Source of the DNA: an uncultured Paraprevotella sp.
GTDB taxonomy: Bacteria; Bacteroidota; Bacteroidia; Bacteroidales; Bacteroidaceae
DNA length: 13,825 nt
NCBI GenBank assembly: GCA_910586505.1
Contig: CAJUGV010000018.1
Coordinates: forward strand, 1-13,825
Direction of reading: 5' to 3'
Part shown: piece by piece, positions 1-5,524 of the stretch
Numbering within the stretch: position 1 is the first letter of the stretch
Layout of the letters: every line of letters begins with the position of its first letter
Program-made: the position numbers and the translations under genes
Notes under the pieces: model-generated
The model's database searches: none
What the model was told of the DNA's origin: nothing
The model's input: the letters and a program-made list of their open reading frames with translations, nothing else

Positions 1-47
1 CCCCGAGATTACAAATCACGTGCTCTGGCCAACTGAGCTAAAGAGGC
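1..47 (-). tRNA. tRNA-Thr (anticodon UGU), partial, 3' part beyond the left edge
   Basis: Read on the minus strand, the sequence begins with a 7-nt acceptor strand GCCTCTT, then TA, a D-arm (GCTC ... GAGC) with loop AGTTGGCCA, and an anticodon loop TTTGTAA giving anticodon TGT (13..11), which reads ACA (Thr). The variable loop, T-arm and 3' acceptor strand lie outside the window. One base pair of the anticodon stem (CGTGA/TCTCG) is a T-T mismatch. The tRNA begins only 4 nt after the end of the SRP RNA, so the two are probably made as one transcript from the promoter at 159-190. The identity is firm; the partial state is set by the window border. Confidence 0.9.
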
Positions 48-51
48 GGGT

Positions 52-147
52 GGGAAAGCTGACTGCATCGCGCCGCTACAACCAACTACCCTTGCTGCGA
101 TCAAGCCCTGGGGGATTCGAAGGGAGCTGGCCGTACAGGACTTTCCC
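52..147 (-). ncRNA. ffs: Small bacterial SRP RNA (4.5S-like)
   Basis: RNA component of the signal recognition particle; its domain IV binds Ffh and directs membrane-protein translation to the inner membrane. On the minus strand the ends GGGAAAG (147..141) and CTTTCCC (58..52) pair and close a roughly 96-nt rod, and CTGTA near the 5' end can pair with TGCAG near the 3' end. The apex has the family signature: CAGG (110..107), a 10-nt hairpin (106..97), then AGCAAGGGTA, which matches the Ffh-binding internal loop. The apical loop reads TGAT and not the usual GGAA, closed by a T-C mismatch. A full-consensus promoter lies just upstream. No protein frame is convincing here. Identity rests on motif and fold recognised by eye; a covariance-model scan would settle it. 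Confidence 0.82.
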
Positions 148-158
148 ATTTGCGGATG

Positions 159-190
159 CAAAGGTAGAAACTTTTTCTCTCCGTTCCAAA
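159..190 (-). promoter_or_regulatory. Bacteroides-type promoter for SRP RNA/tRNA-Thr
   Basis: On the minus strand a -33 box TTTG (190..187) is followed after exactly 20 nt by a -7 box TACCTTTG (166..159), matching TTTG-N19-21-TAnnTTTG of the Bacteroides primary sigma factor. The predicted RNA 5' end (147) is 12 nt past the -7 box. Confidence 0.85.
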
Positions 191-460
191 CTTTTACCCT
201 CACTTTTTTTCATAATCCATCACTACGTTTTTCTGTCCAGCCACACTTTTCTACCGGTTCACAGCCACCTTGCCTCTGCCGCTCCCTCCATTCCTCGCTC
301 CCCGATTGCCATACCGCCGGCCATCCGAGCTCGCCGGCAGCACGCTCCCGCAGCCCTGTTTCGAAAACAATCCCGTCCGTTCCGGGACAAAAAGCGATAC
401 AGACAGGCTTCGTTCGCCGTATTTATTGAAAAAACGACCATCCTTTCGCTCTTTTTTTCG
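191..460. other. Gene-free intergenic region, strongly C-skewed
   Basis: Lies between the divergent promoters of the SRP RNA and the DUF4199 gene. Open frames cross it on both strands, but they are low-complexity, rich in Arg, Pro, Ser and Ala, resemble no family I know, and run into the RNA gene or the DUF4199 gene. The plus strand is markedly pyrimidine-rich: 29 C against 7 G in 241-300. Two GCCGGC copies around 317-341 could form a small hairpin. I see no convincing gene or known RNA. Confidence 0.5.
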
Positions 461-468
461 TAACTTTG
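461..468 (+). promoter_or_regulatory. -7 promoter box for the DUF4199-led gene run
   Basis: TAACTTTG matches the Bacteroides -7 consensus TAnnTTTG and lies 38 nt before the ATG at 507. No TTTG is found at the -33 spacing (the region reads acca), so the promoter may be weak or activator-dependent. I found no other TAnnTTTG box in the gaps of the downstream run, so it may serve several genes. Confidence 0.6.
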
Positions 469-506
469 CGGGCTAACAATACATTAGTATTATTATCCAT
501 ACAGAT

Positions 507-1067
507 ATGAGCAATACAAACTACAGGCAACTTCGCGATTTCTCGGCCCAATTTGGCTGCATCGTCGGCCTGATGTGGATCGCCAGTTTTACATTCTACA
601 TCATCGGACTGACTCATCCGCTCGCCGGCAACATAAGCCTTCTTCTCGGTCTGCTGTCTGTCGGCACGGCCGGCATGCTCGTCCGCAAGTTCAGAATCGA
701 GGTGCAGCCCCTCCGCTTCGGACGTGCATGGTGGATGTCCGCACTCATTTTCATGTACGCCTCCATCCTCATGGCCGTAGCCCAGTTTATCTACTTCCGT
801 TACATTGACAACGGACTGCTGGTCGACACCTACTCGTCTCTCATGCAACAACCCGAATACATCAAACTGATGCAAGACATGGTTCCGGGCCAGGATGCAC
901 AGGAAATCATCCGGCAGACACTGGATTTGTTAAGAAGCATCTCTCCCATAGAACTTACTTTCGAATTTTTAATATACAACATCCTGTTCGGTTTCCTACT
1001 GGCCCTCCCGGCTGCATGGATAGGACTGACCGGAAAGAACCGCACGGTTCACAGCCAAAATCACTAA
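507..1067 (+). CDS. DUF4199 domain-containing membrane protein
   Basis: A 186-residue integral membrane protein of the DUF4199 family, which occurs mainly in Bacteroidota and has no established function. Four hydrophobic segments are visible, at about residues 14-36, 40-59, 74-98 and 150-173. Between the third and fourth is a polar stretch (about 100-148) predicted to be helical, with conserved-looking Glu, Gln and Asp residues. There is no signal peptide apart from the first membrane segment and no catalytic motif. The next gene, a lipid-carrier glycosyltransferase, starts 2 nt after the stop codon, so the two are almost certainly translated together. That position is where GtrA-type flippases often sit relative to GtrB enzymes, which suggests, without proving, a role in handling the lipid-linked sugar. 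Family call fairly sure; function unknown. Confidence 0.85.
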   Translation: MSNTNYRQLRDFSAQFGCIVGLMWIASFTFYIIGLTHPLAGNISLLLGLLSVGTAGMLVRKFRIEVQPLRFGRAWWMSALIFMYASILMAVAQFIYFRYIDNGLLVDTYSSLMQQPEYIKLMQDMVPGQDAQEIIRQTLDLLRSISPIELTFEFLIYNILFGFLLALPAAWIGLTGKNRTVHSQNH

Positions 1068-1069
1068 AT

Positions 1070-2023
1070 ATGGATATTTCAGTCGTAATCCCCCTCTTCA
1101 ACGAAGAGGAATCCATCCCGGAATTATATTCATGGATAGAACGTGTAATGAATAATAACGGCTTCACCTATGAAGTCATCTTCGTGAATGACGGCAGTAC
1201 AGACCGCTCATGGCAGCTCATTGAAGAGCTACAGGAAAAACACAGTTGCGTGAAAGGCATCAAGTTCCGCCGCAATTATGGTAAAAGCCCGGCTCTCTAC
1301 TGCGGATTCGACAAAGCCGCAGGCGATGTAGTGATCACAATGGACGCCGACCTTCAAGACTCACCGGACGAGATTCCTGAACTGTACCGCATGATTACGG
1401 TTGACGGATTCGACCTCGTATCGGGATATAAACAGAAACGTTACGACCCGCTGTCAAAAACGATTCCTACCAAACTGTTCAATGCCACGGCCCGCAAAGT
1501 GAGCGGCATCAAAAACCTGCACGATTTCAACTGCGGCCTGAAGGCCTACCGGAAAGATGTGGTGAAGAGCATCGAAGTATACGGAGAAATGCACCGTTAC
1601 ATCCCCTATCTGGCCAAAAATGCCGGTTTTGAAAAAATCGGAGAGAAGATAGTCCACCATCAGGCCCGCAAATACGGCAAAACGAAATTCGGCGGGCTGA
1701 ACCGCTTCTTTAACGGTTATCTCGACCTGATTTCCCTCTGGTTCCTGTCAAAATTCGGAGTAAAACCGATGCACATATTCGGTTTTCTGGGATCTATCAT
1801 GTTCATTCTAGGATTCATCGCCACGGGAGTTATAGGAATCCACAAGCTTTACGACATGTACTGTGGCAACAACTACCGGCTCATCACCGACTCCCCCTAC
1901 TTCTACATCGCGCTTACCACTATGATCTTGGGTACGCAACTGTTCCTGACGGGATTTCTCGGCGAACTTATCAGCCGCAACTCACCGGAACGCAACAACT
2001 ACCAGATAGAGAAGGAAATCTAA
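1070..2023 (+). CDS. Glycosyltransferase family 2, polyprenyl-phosphate sugar transferase (GtrB/DPM1-like)
   Basis: A 317-residue enzyme that most likely moves a sugar from a nucleotide donor to polyprenyl phosphate at the cytoplasmic face of the inner membrane. The GT-A domain shows VVIPLFNEEESI (5-16), VNDGSTD (39-45) and the metal-binding DADLQD (92-97). A linker region (about 210-235) precedes two C-terminal membrane helices at about 237-256 and 278-300, the layout of GtrB, DPM1-like and ArnC-like enzymes. The start is placed at ATG 1070, two bases after the DUF4199 stop; an upstream in-frame ATG at 1016 would add 18 residues lying inside the DUF4199 gene and is less likely. The sugar and the final acceptor cannot be told from sequence. 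No acceptor-side GT-C transferase is seen nearby. Confidence 0.9.
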   Translation: MDISVVIPLFNEEESIPELYSWIERVMNNNGFTYEVIFVNDGSTDRSWQLIEELQEKHSCVKGIKFRRNYGKSPALYCGFDKAAGDVVITMDADLQDSPDEIPELYRMITVDGFDLVSGYKQKRYDPLSKTIPTKLFNATARKVSGIKNLHDFNCGLKAYRKDVVKSIEVYGEMHRYIPYLAKNAGFEKIGEKIVHHQARKYGKTKFGGLNRFFNGYLDLISLWFLSKFGVKPMHIFGFLGSIMFILGFIATGVIGIHKLYDMYCGNNYRLITDSPYFYIALTTMILGTQLFLTGFLGELISRNSPERNNYQIEKEI

Positions 2024-2043
2024 AGAATAATCGCCTGTTGAAG

Positions 2044-2544
2044 ATGAAAAAAAGAAATGGCACCGGTTGCATACTGGCCGGCATCACCCTACTCATTGCC
2101 ATATCGGCTTGTGATTCTACCGACTGTCCGATAAACAACGTCGTGTACAGCACTTATGGCTTTTATGCCGTCACGGAAACGGGAGAAAGCAAGGTTCGTG
2201 TGACCGACACGCTCACCGTCACCGCAGCAGGAACCGATTCCGTTCTGATAAACCGCCTGCATAACGGAGACGGTGTGGAACTCCCGGTCAGTTACAGCGC
2301 CGAGACAGACACAGTCATATTTCAGTTTACAGACGAACTGCAACGGACACGCAAGGACACCATCTGGATTAACAAGGAGAACATACCTCATTACGAGTCT
2401 CCCAATTGCCCGACCTCGATGTTTCATTACGTTACCTCCATACGTTGCACCCATGTACTCATCGACTCCGTCACCGTTGTTAATCCGAACATAAACTATC
2501 ATGTATCCGAAAATTTTAAAATTTATTTCCGCAGTAGTCTTTAG
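2044..2544 (+). CDS. DUF6452-type lipoprotein
   Basis: A 166-residue predicted lipoprotein. The N-terminus has basic residues, a hydrophobic core (about 10-19) and a lipobox ending ISAC with Cys23 as the lipidation site; Asp follows the Cys. The mature part is rich in Thr, Val and beta-type sequence, with a motif FQFTDELQRTRKDTIWI, and resembles DUF6452 proteins of Bacteroidota, of unknown function. ATG 2044 is preferred to an in-frame TTG at 2038 because it gives a normal signal peptide. The last 44 nt overlap the start of the next gene in another frame, which suggests translational coupling and a joint role with that barrel-like protein. The gene lies 20 nt after the glycosyltransferase. 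Lipoprotein nature is clear; the family name is from memory of its overall look. Confidence 0.8.
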   Translation: MKKRNGTGCILAGITLLIAISACDSTDCPINNVVYSTYGFYAVTETGESKVRVTDTLTVTAAGTDSVLINRLHNGDGVELPVSYSAETDTVIFQFTDELQRTRKDTIWINKENIPHYESPNCPTSMFHYVTSIRCTHVLIDSVTVVNPNINYHVSENFKIYFRSSL

Positions 2545-3199
2545 TCTGCTACTCCCGACAGTCCTGTATGCGGGACAAGCCGGTGATGAAAAGGAGAATG
2601 CCCTGGCAGAACTGGCACAAAAGGAAGCTCCGCTTTTTGGAGGCGTGAGCGTATCGGCCGATCTGGTAGGTGTTGTCATGAAAACACTCCATGCGGATTA
2701 TGCACAGATGGAGGCGGCGGCACGCCTCAACTTCAAGGGAAAGTACTTCCCGGTATTTGAGCTCGGTTATGGCGAAAGCGATTGCAAGGGAGAGGAAACA
2801 GGAAATACCTACAAGACAAGAGCACCTTATTTTCGCATTGGAATGGATTATAACTTCACAAAAAAATGGTATACAGGCAACCGGCTATATTTAGGTATAC
2901 GCTACGGTTTTTCCTCCTTTAAATACGACATCAGCTCTCCCGGTTTCTCCGATCCGGTATGGGGCAATGAAGTACCGTTCGCATTCGACGGGCTTTCGGC
3001 CAATGCCCATTGGGGCGAAGTGGTATTCGGACTCGAAACGAAAATATGGAAGATTTTTCATTTAGGCTGGAACGTGCGCTATAAAATGCGCATGGGTCAC
3101 AGCGAAGCTCCGGAGGGAAAGCCTTGGTATGTACCCGGTTACGGCAAATACGGCAGTAACTGCATCGGAGGAACATTCAACCTCATCTTCGATATCTAA
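2501..3199 (+). CDS. DUF6048 family outer-membrane beta-barrel-like protein
   Basis: A 232-residue exported protein. The signal peptide is clear (Lys4 and Lys7, hydrophobic 9-22, likely cleavage after Ala24 in LYAGQ). The mature chain has alternating aromatic and polar stretches typical of outer-membrane beta-strands, such as YFRIGMDYNFTKKWY, RLYLGIRYGFSSF and VVFGLETKIWKIFHLGW, and ends in GGTFNLIFDI; the C-terminal strand is a usual barrel signal. It resembles the DUF6048 family of Bacteroidota, function unknown. Its first 14 codons are read from the same DNA as the end of the lipoprotein gene, in a different frame. A lipoprotein next to a barrel recalls two-part outer-membrane complexes, but no partner or substrate can be named. 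Confidence 0.8.
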   Translation: MYPKILKFISAVVFSLLLPTVLYAGQAGDEKENALAELAQKEAPLFGGVSVSADLVGVVMKTLHADYAQMEAAARLNFKGKYFPVFELGYGESDCKGEETGNTYKTRAPYFRIGMDYNFTKKWYTGNRLYLGIRYGFSSFKYDISSPGFSDPVWGNEVPFAFDGLSANAHWGEVVFGLETKIWKIFHLGWNVRYKMRMGHSEAPEGKPWYVPGYGKYGSNCIGGTFNLIFDI

Positions 3200-3224
3200 A
3201 TCCGTCTACTCAAGACCCGAGAAC

Positions 3225-3803
3225 ATGCACATTACCGAAATCATTTTATTAGGATTTGCCCTTGCCATGGACTGCTTCGCCGTAAGCGTCACGTCAGGCT
3301 CCATTGTCAAACGAATTGCCACACGCCCCATGCTGACCATGATATTGTCATTCGGCCTGTTTCAAGGAGGCATGACAATGGCCGGCTGGTATATAAGTTC
3401 GCTGTTCAGCCATTCCGTTGCCCCGATCGATCACTGGATCGCTTTCGGCCTTCTCTCTTTCATCGGTATTCAAATGATACGCTATGAGGCAGATTCCGAG
3501 AAAGAACAGCATTTCAACCCGCTGAATTACAAGATCATTCTGACCATGGCTGTGGCAACCAGTATTGACGCACTGGCTGTGGGAGCATCCATGGCGATGA
3601 TGCAAACGGTCAACAGCCTGCATACCATTACCCTTCCGGCGGCTGTCATCGCTCTTATCTCTTCCGTCCTCACCATTGCAGGATTAGGCACCGGAATATT
3701 CGCCGGGCGCAAAATACCCTTTTCCATGTCGCCTCTCGGAGGCCTTATTCTGATAGGTATTGGTTTCAAAATAATTATAGAACATTCAGGTTTATGCTCA
3801 TGA
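3225..3803 (+). CDS. mntP: Manganese efflux pump MntP
   Basis: A 192-residue inner-membrane protein of the MntP (YebN) family, which exports Mn(II) and protects cells from excess manganese. It has six hydrophobic helices arranged as two inverted triplets. Each half keeps its conserved acidic motif: AMDCFAVS with Asp16 in the first helix and SIDALAVGAS with Asp115 in the fourth; both aspartates are known to matter in E. coli MntP. The start is ATG 3225 (MHITEII), which places the first helix as usual; a longer in-frame reading from 3129 would overlap the DUF6048 gene and add polar residues. The stop overlaps the next gene as ATGA. I see no room for a yybP-ykoY manganese riboswitch in the 25-nt gap upstream. 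Confidence 0.93.
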   Translation: MHITEIILLGFALAMDCFAVSVTSGSIVKRIATRPMLTMILSFGLFQGGMTMAGWYISSLFSHSVAPIDHWIAFGLLSFIGIQMIRYEADSEKEQHFNPLNYKIILTMAVATSIDALAVGASMAMMQTVNSLHTITLPAAVIALISSVLTIAGLGTGIFAGRKIPFSMSPLGGLILIGIGFKIIIEHSGLCS

Positions 3804-4825
3804 ACAACAAAAAAAGAAAACTGCTGCTCAATCTTCCTTTCCTCGTCCTGCTTCTTGCCGGTACCATATATGCCATACGCAACAGGCATACGGAAATCAT
3901 GTTCCAGCAAGAAGAAGGTGCCGTGTTCGGTACATTCTATCACGTAACGTACCAATATCCCACGAGCCTGCATAAAGAGATCAAAGCAGAACTGGAAAAA
4001 GTAGACGCCTCGCTTTCCACTTTCAACAAAAATTCCGTTATCAGCCGAATCAACAGAAATGAGGATGTTCTCCCCGACAGTATGTTCCTGCACGTATTCC
4101 GGTTAGCCGAAAAAATAAGCAAGCGCACCAACGGAGCTTTCGACATTACTGTAGCCCCCCTGGTAAATGCCTGGGGATTCGGATTCAAGAACCAAAAAGA
4201 CATAACAGACGGACAGATAGACAGCCTGCGTTCGCTCGTGGGATTTGAAAAGGTGAAATTGGAAAACGGAAAAGTAATAAAAGAAGATGCCCGCATAATT
4301 CTGGATTGCAGCGCCATCGCCAAAGGATACGGCAGCGACGCAGTGGCCCGGCTGCTTGACCGCCATGGCATCAAGAACTATATGATTGAAATAGGAGGTG
4401 AAATTGTGGTAAAGGGCCTCAGCCCCAAAGACAGAAAATGGAAAGTGGGGATTAGCAAGCCCGTCGACGACACGCTCAATGTAAACAATGAAATACAAAC
4501 CCTACTGAATATTACCGACATGGGACTGGCCACTTCCGGTAATTACCGGAATTTCTATTATAAAAACGGTAAAAAATACGCCCACACCATCGACCCTAAG
4601 AGCGGTTATCCGGTGCAACACTCCATACTTTCATCCACAGTACTGGCACTCGACTGCGCCACTGCCGACGCCTATGCCACAGCATTCATGGTAATGGGAC
4701 TGGATGAAGCAAAAAAGGTCCTGCAAAACACACCGGAATTACAGGCCTGCCTCATCTACGCCGATGAAAAAGGAAAGAACCGGATATATGTAACTTCCGG
4801 CCTTCAGAACATAATGGAGAACTAA
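3800..4825 (+). CDS. apbE: FAD:protein FMN transferase ApbE
   Basis: Flavin transferase that attaches FMN from FAD to a Ser or Thr of target proteins such as Nqr and Rnf subunits, on the outer side of the inner membrane. The 341 residues begin with a membrane anchor (about 8-26) without a lipobox. Family motifs follow in order: GTFYHVTY (44-51), STFNKNSVISRIN (73-85), DITVAPLVNAWGFG (115-128), DCSAIAKGYG (169-178), MIEIGGEI (195-202), TIDPKSGYP (263-271) and ADAYATA (289-295), where Asp290 and Thr294 match the Mg-binding residues. ATG 3800 overlaps the mntP stop as ATGA, implying coupling; ATG 3794 would add two residues and cannot be excluded. No Nqr or Rnf genes are in the window, so the flavinylated partner is encoded elsewhere. 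Confidence 0.94.
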   Translation: MNNKKRKLLLNLPFLVLLLAGTIYAIRNRHTEIMFQQEEGAVFGTFYHVTYQYPTSLHKEIKAELEKVDASLSTFNKNSVISRINRNEDVLPDSMFLHVFRLAEKISKRTNGAFDITVAPLVNAWGFGFKNQKDITDGQIDSLRSLVGFEKVKLENGKVIKEDARIILDCSAIAKGYGSDAVARLLDRHGIKNYMIEIGGEIVVKGLSPKDRKWKVGISKPVDDTLNVNNEIQTLLNITDMGLATSGNYRNFYYKNGKKYAHTIDPKSGYPVQHSILSSTVLALDCATADAYATAFMVMGLDEAKKVLQNTPELQACLIYADEKGKNRIYVTSGLQNIMEN

Positions 4826-4836
4826 ACATATAACCC

Positions 4837-5511
4837 ATGGAGAGTTTTACGCTAGATACACTGTCCGTCATGCCCCTGTTCCAAGGCGTAGGAAAAGGCG
4901 AACTGGAAAGGTTCTCCGCTTCCGTCCCCCACCGGATCAAACTATATGACAAAGGCGAAAAACTGACAGAACAGGACAAGCCATGCCTGCATCTGATACT
5001 GCCTTTCCGAGGCACTATGGAAATATGTACCCACTCCGACAATAACCGTTTTGCTTTACGCGAACGCATCCAGGCGCCAGTCGCCCTGCAACCGGAAGCC
5101 TTGTATGGAATCATACCTTGCTATACCCAAACCTGCACGGCACAGACAGAGGTCCGCGCCCTCACGATCCCTAAAGAGGGGATAACCATGCTATTCGACA
5201 ATTTCGAAGTATTCCGGCTCAATATCATCAATCTTCTTTCCACAGCCGTCTACCGTCAGAAAAGATGGCTCTGGCATGACCTGTCCGGCAATACGGAGAA
5301 ACGCATAGTCAACTTCATTCATGCCCGTTGCGTCTATCCCGCCGGAGAGAAAATACTGGAAATGAGTATGGAAGAGCTCGGTGGACAGATCAACGAGCCC
5401 CGGATGAACGTGTCACGCGCCCTGAACAACATGCAAAAAGAGAACCTGATACTCCTTAAAAGAAAGAGAATAATCATACCGGCTATGGAGAAACTGCTTC
5501 AGGCCCGCTAA
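4837..5511 (+). CDS. Crp/Fnr family transcriptional regulator
   Basis: A 224-residue DNA-binding regulator with an N-terminal cyclic-nucleotide-binding-like beta-roll (about 12-115), a long dimerisation helix (about 120-150) and a C-terminal winged helix (about 176-215) containing MEELGGQINEPRMNVSRALNNMQ split over helix, turn and recognition helix. The phosphate-binding cassette of true cAMP receptors (a GE..L followed by R.S) is not recognisable, and there is no N-terminal cysteine cluster as in FNR, so the signal is unknown. Such divergent members are common in Bacteroidota. It starts 11 nt after apbE and ends 13 nt before dcp. Its targets cannot be read from the window; no obvious palindromic operator was found at the run's promoter. 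Confidence 0.9.
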   Translation: MESFTLDTLSVMPLFQGVGKGELERFSASVPHRIKLYDKGEKLTEQDKPCLHLILPFRGTMEICTHSDNNRFALRERIQAPVALQPEALYGIIPCYTQTCTAQTEVRALTIPKEGITMLFDNFEVFRLNIINLLSTAVYRQKRWLWHDLSGNTEKRIVNFIHARCVYPAGEKILEMSMEELGGQINEPRMNVSRALNNMQKENLILLKRKRIIIPAMEKLLQAR

Positions 5512-5524
5512 CATATAAACACCT

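Noticed and set aside
20..463. 147-aa plus-strand frame at the left edge
   Set aside because: It crosses the tRNA-Thr and SRP RNA genes, is low-complexity, and has no family resemblance or promoter.
423..875. 150-aa minus-strand frame opposite the DUF4199 gene
   Set aside because: It lies antisense to a well-supported membrane protein gene, has Cys/His/Asp-rich composition typical of antisense frames, and shows no start signals.
2089..2679. 196-aa minus-strand frame opposite the lipoprotein and barrel genes
   Set aside because: Long but antisense to two genes with clear signal peptides; its sequence shows no domain or motif.
3200..3224. Manganese riboswitch upstream of mntP
   Set aside because: The gap is only 25 nt, too short for a yybP-ykoY element, and the gene appears co-transcribed with its neighbours.
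3527..4093. 188-aa minus-strand frame opposite mntP and apbE
   Set aside because: Antisense to conserved motifs of both genes, and no recognisable domain of its own.
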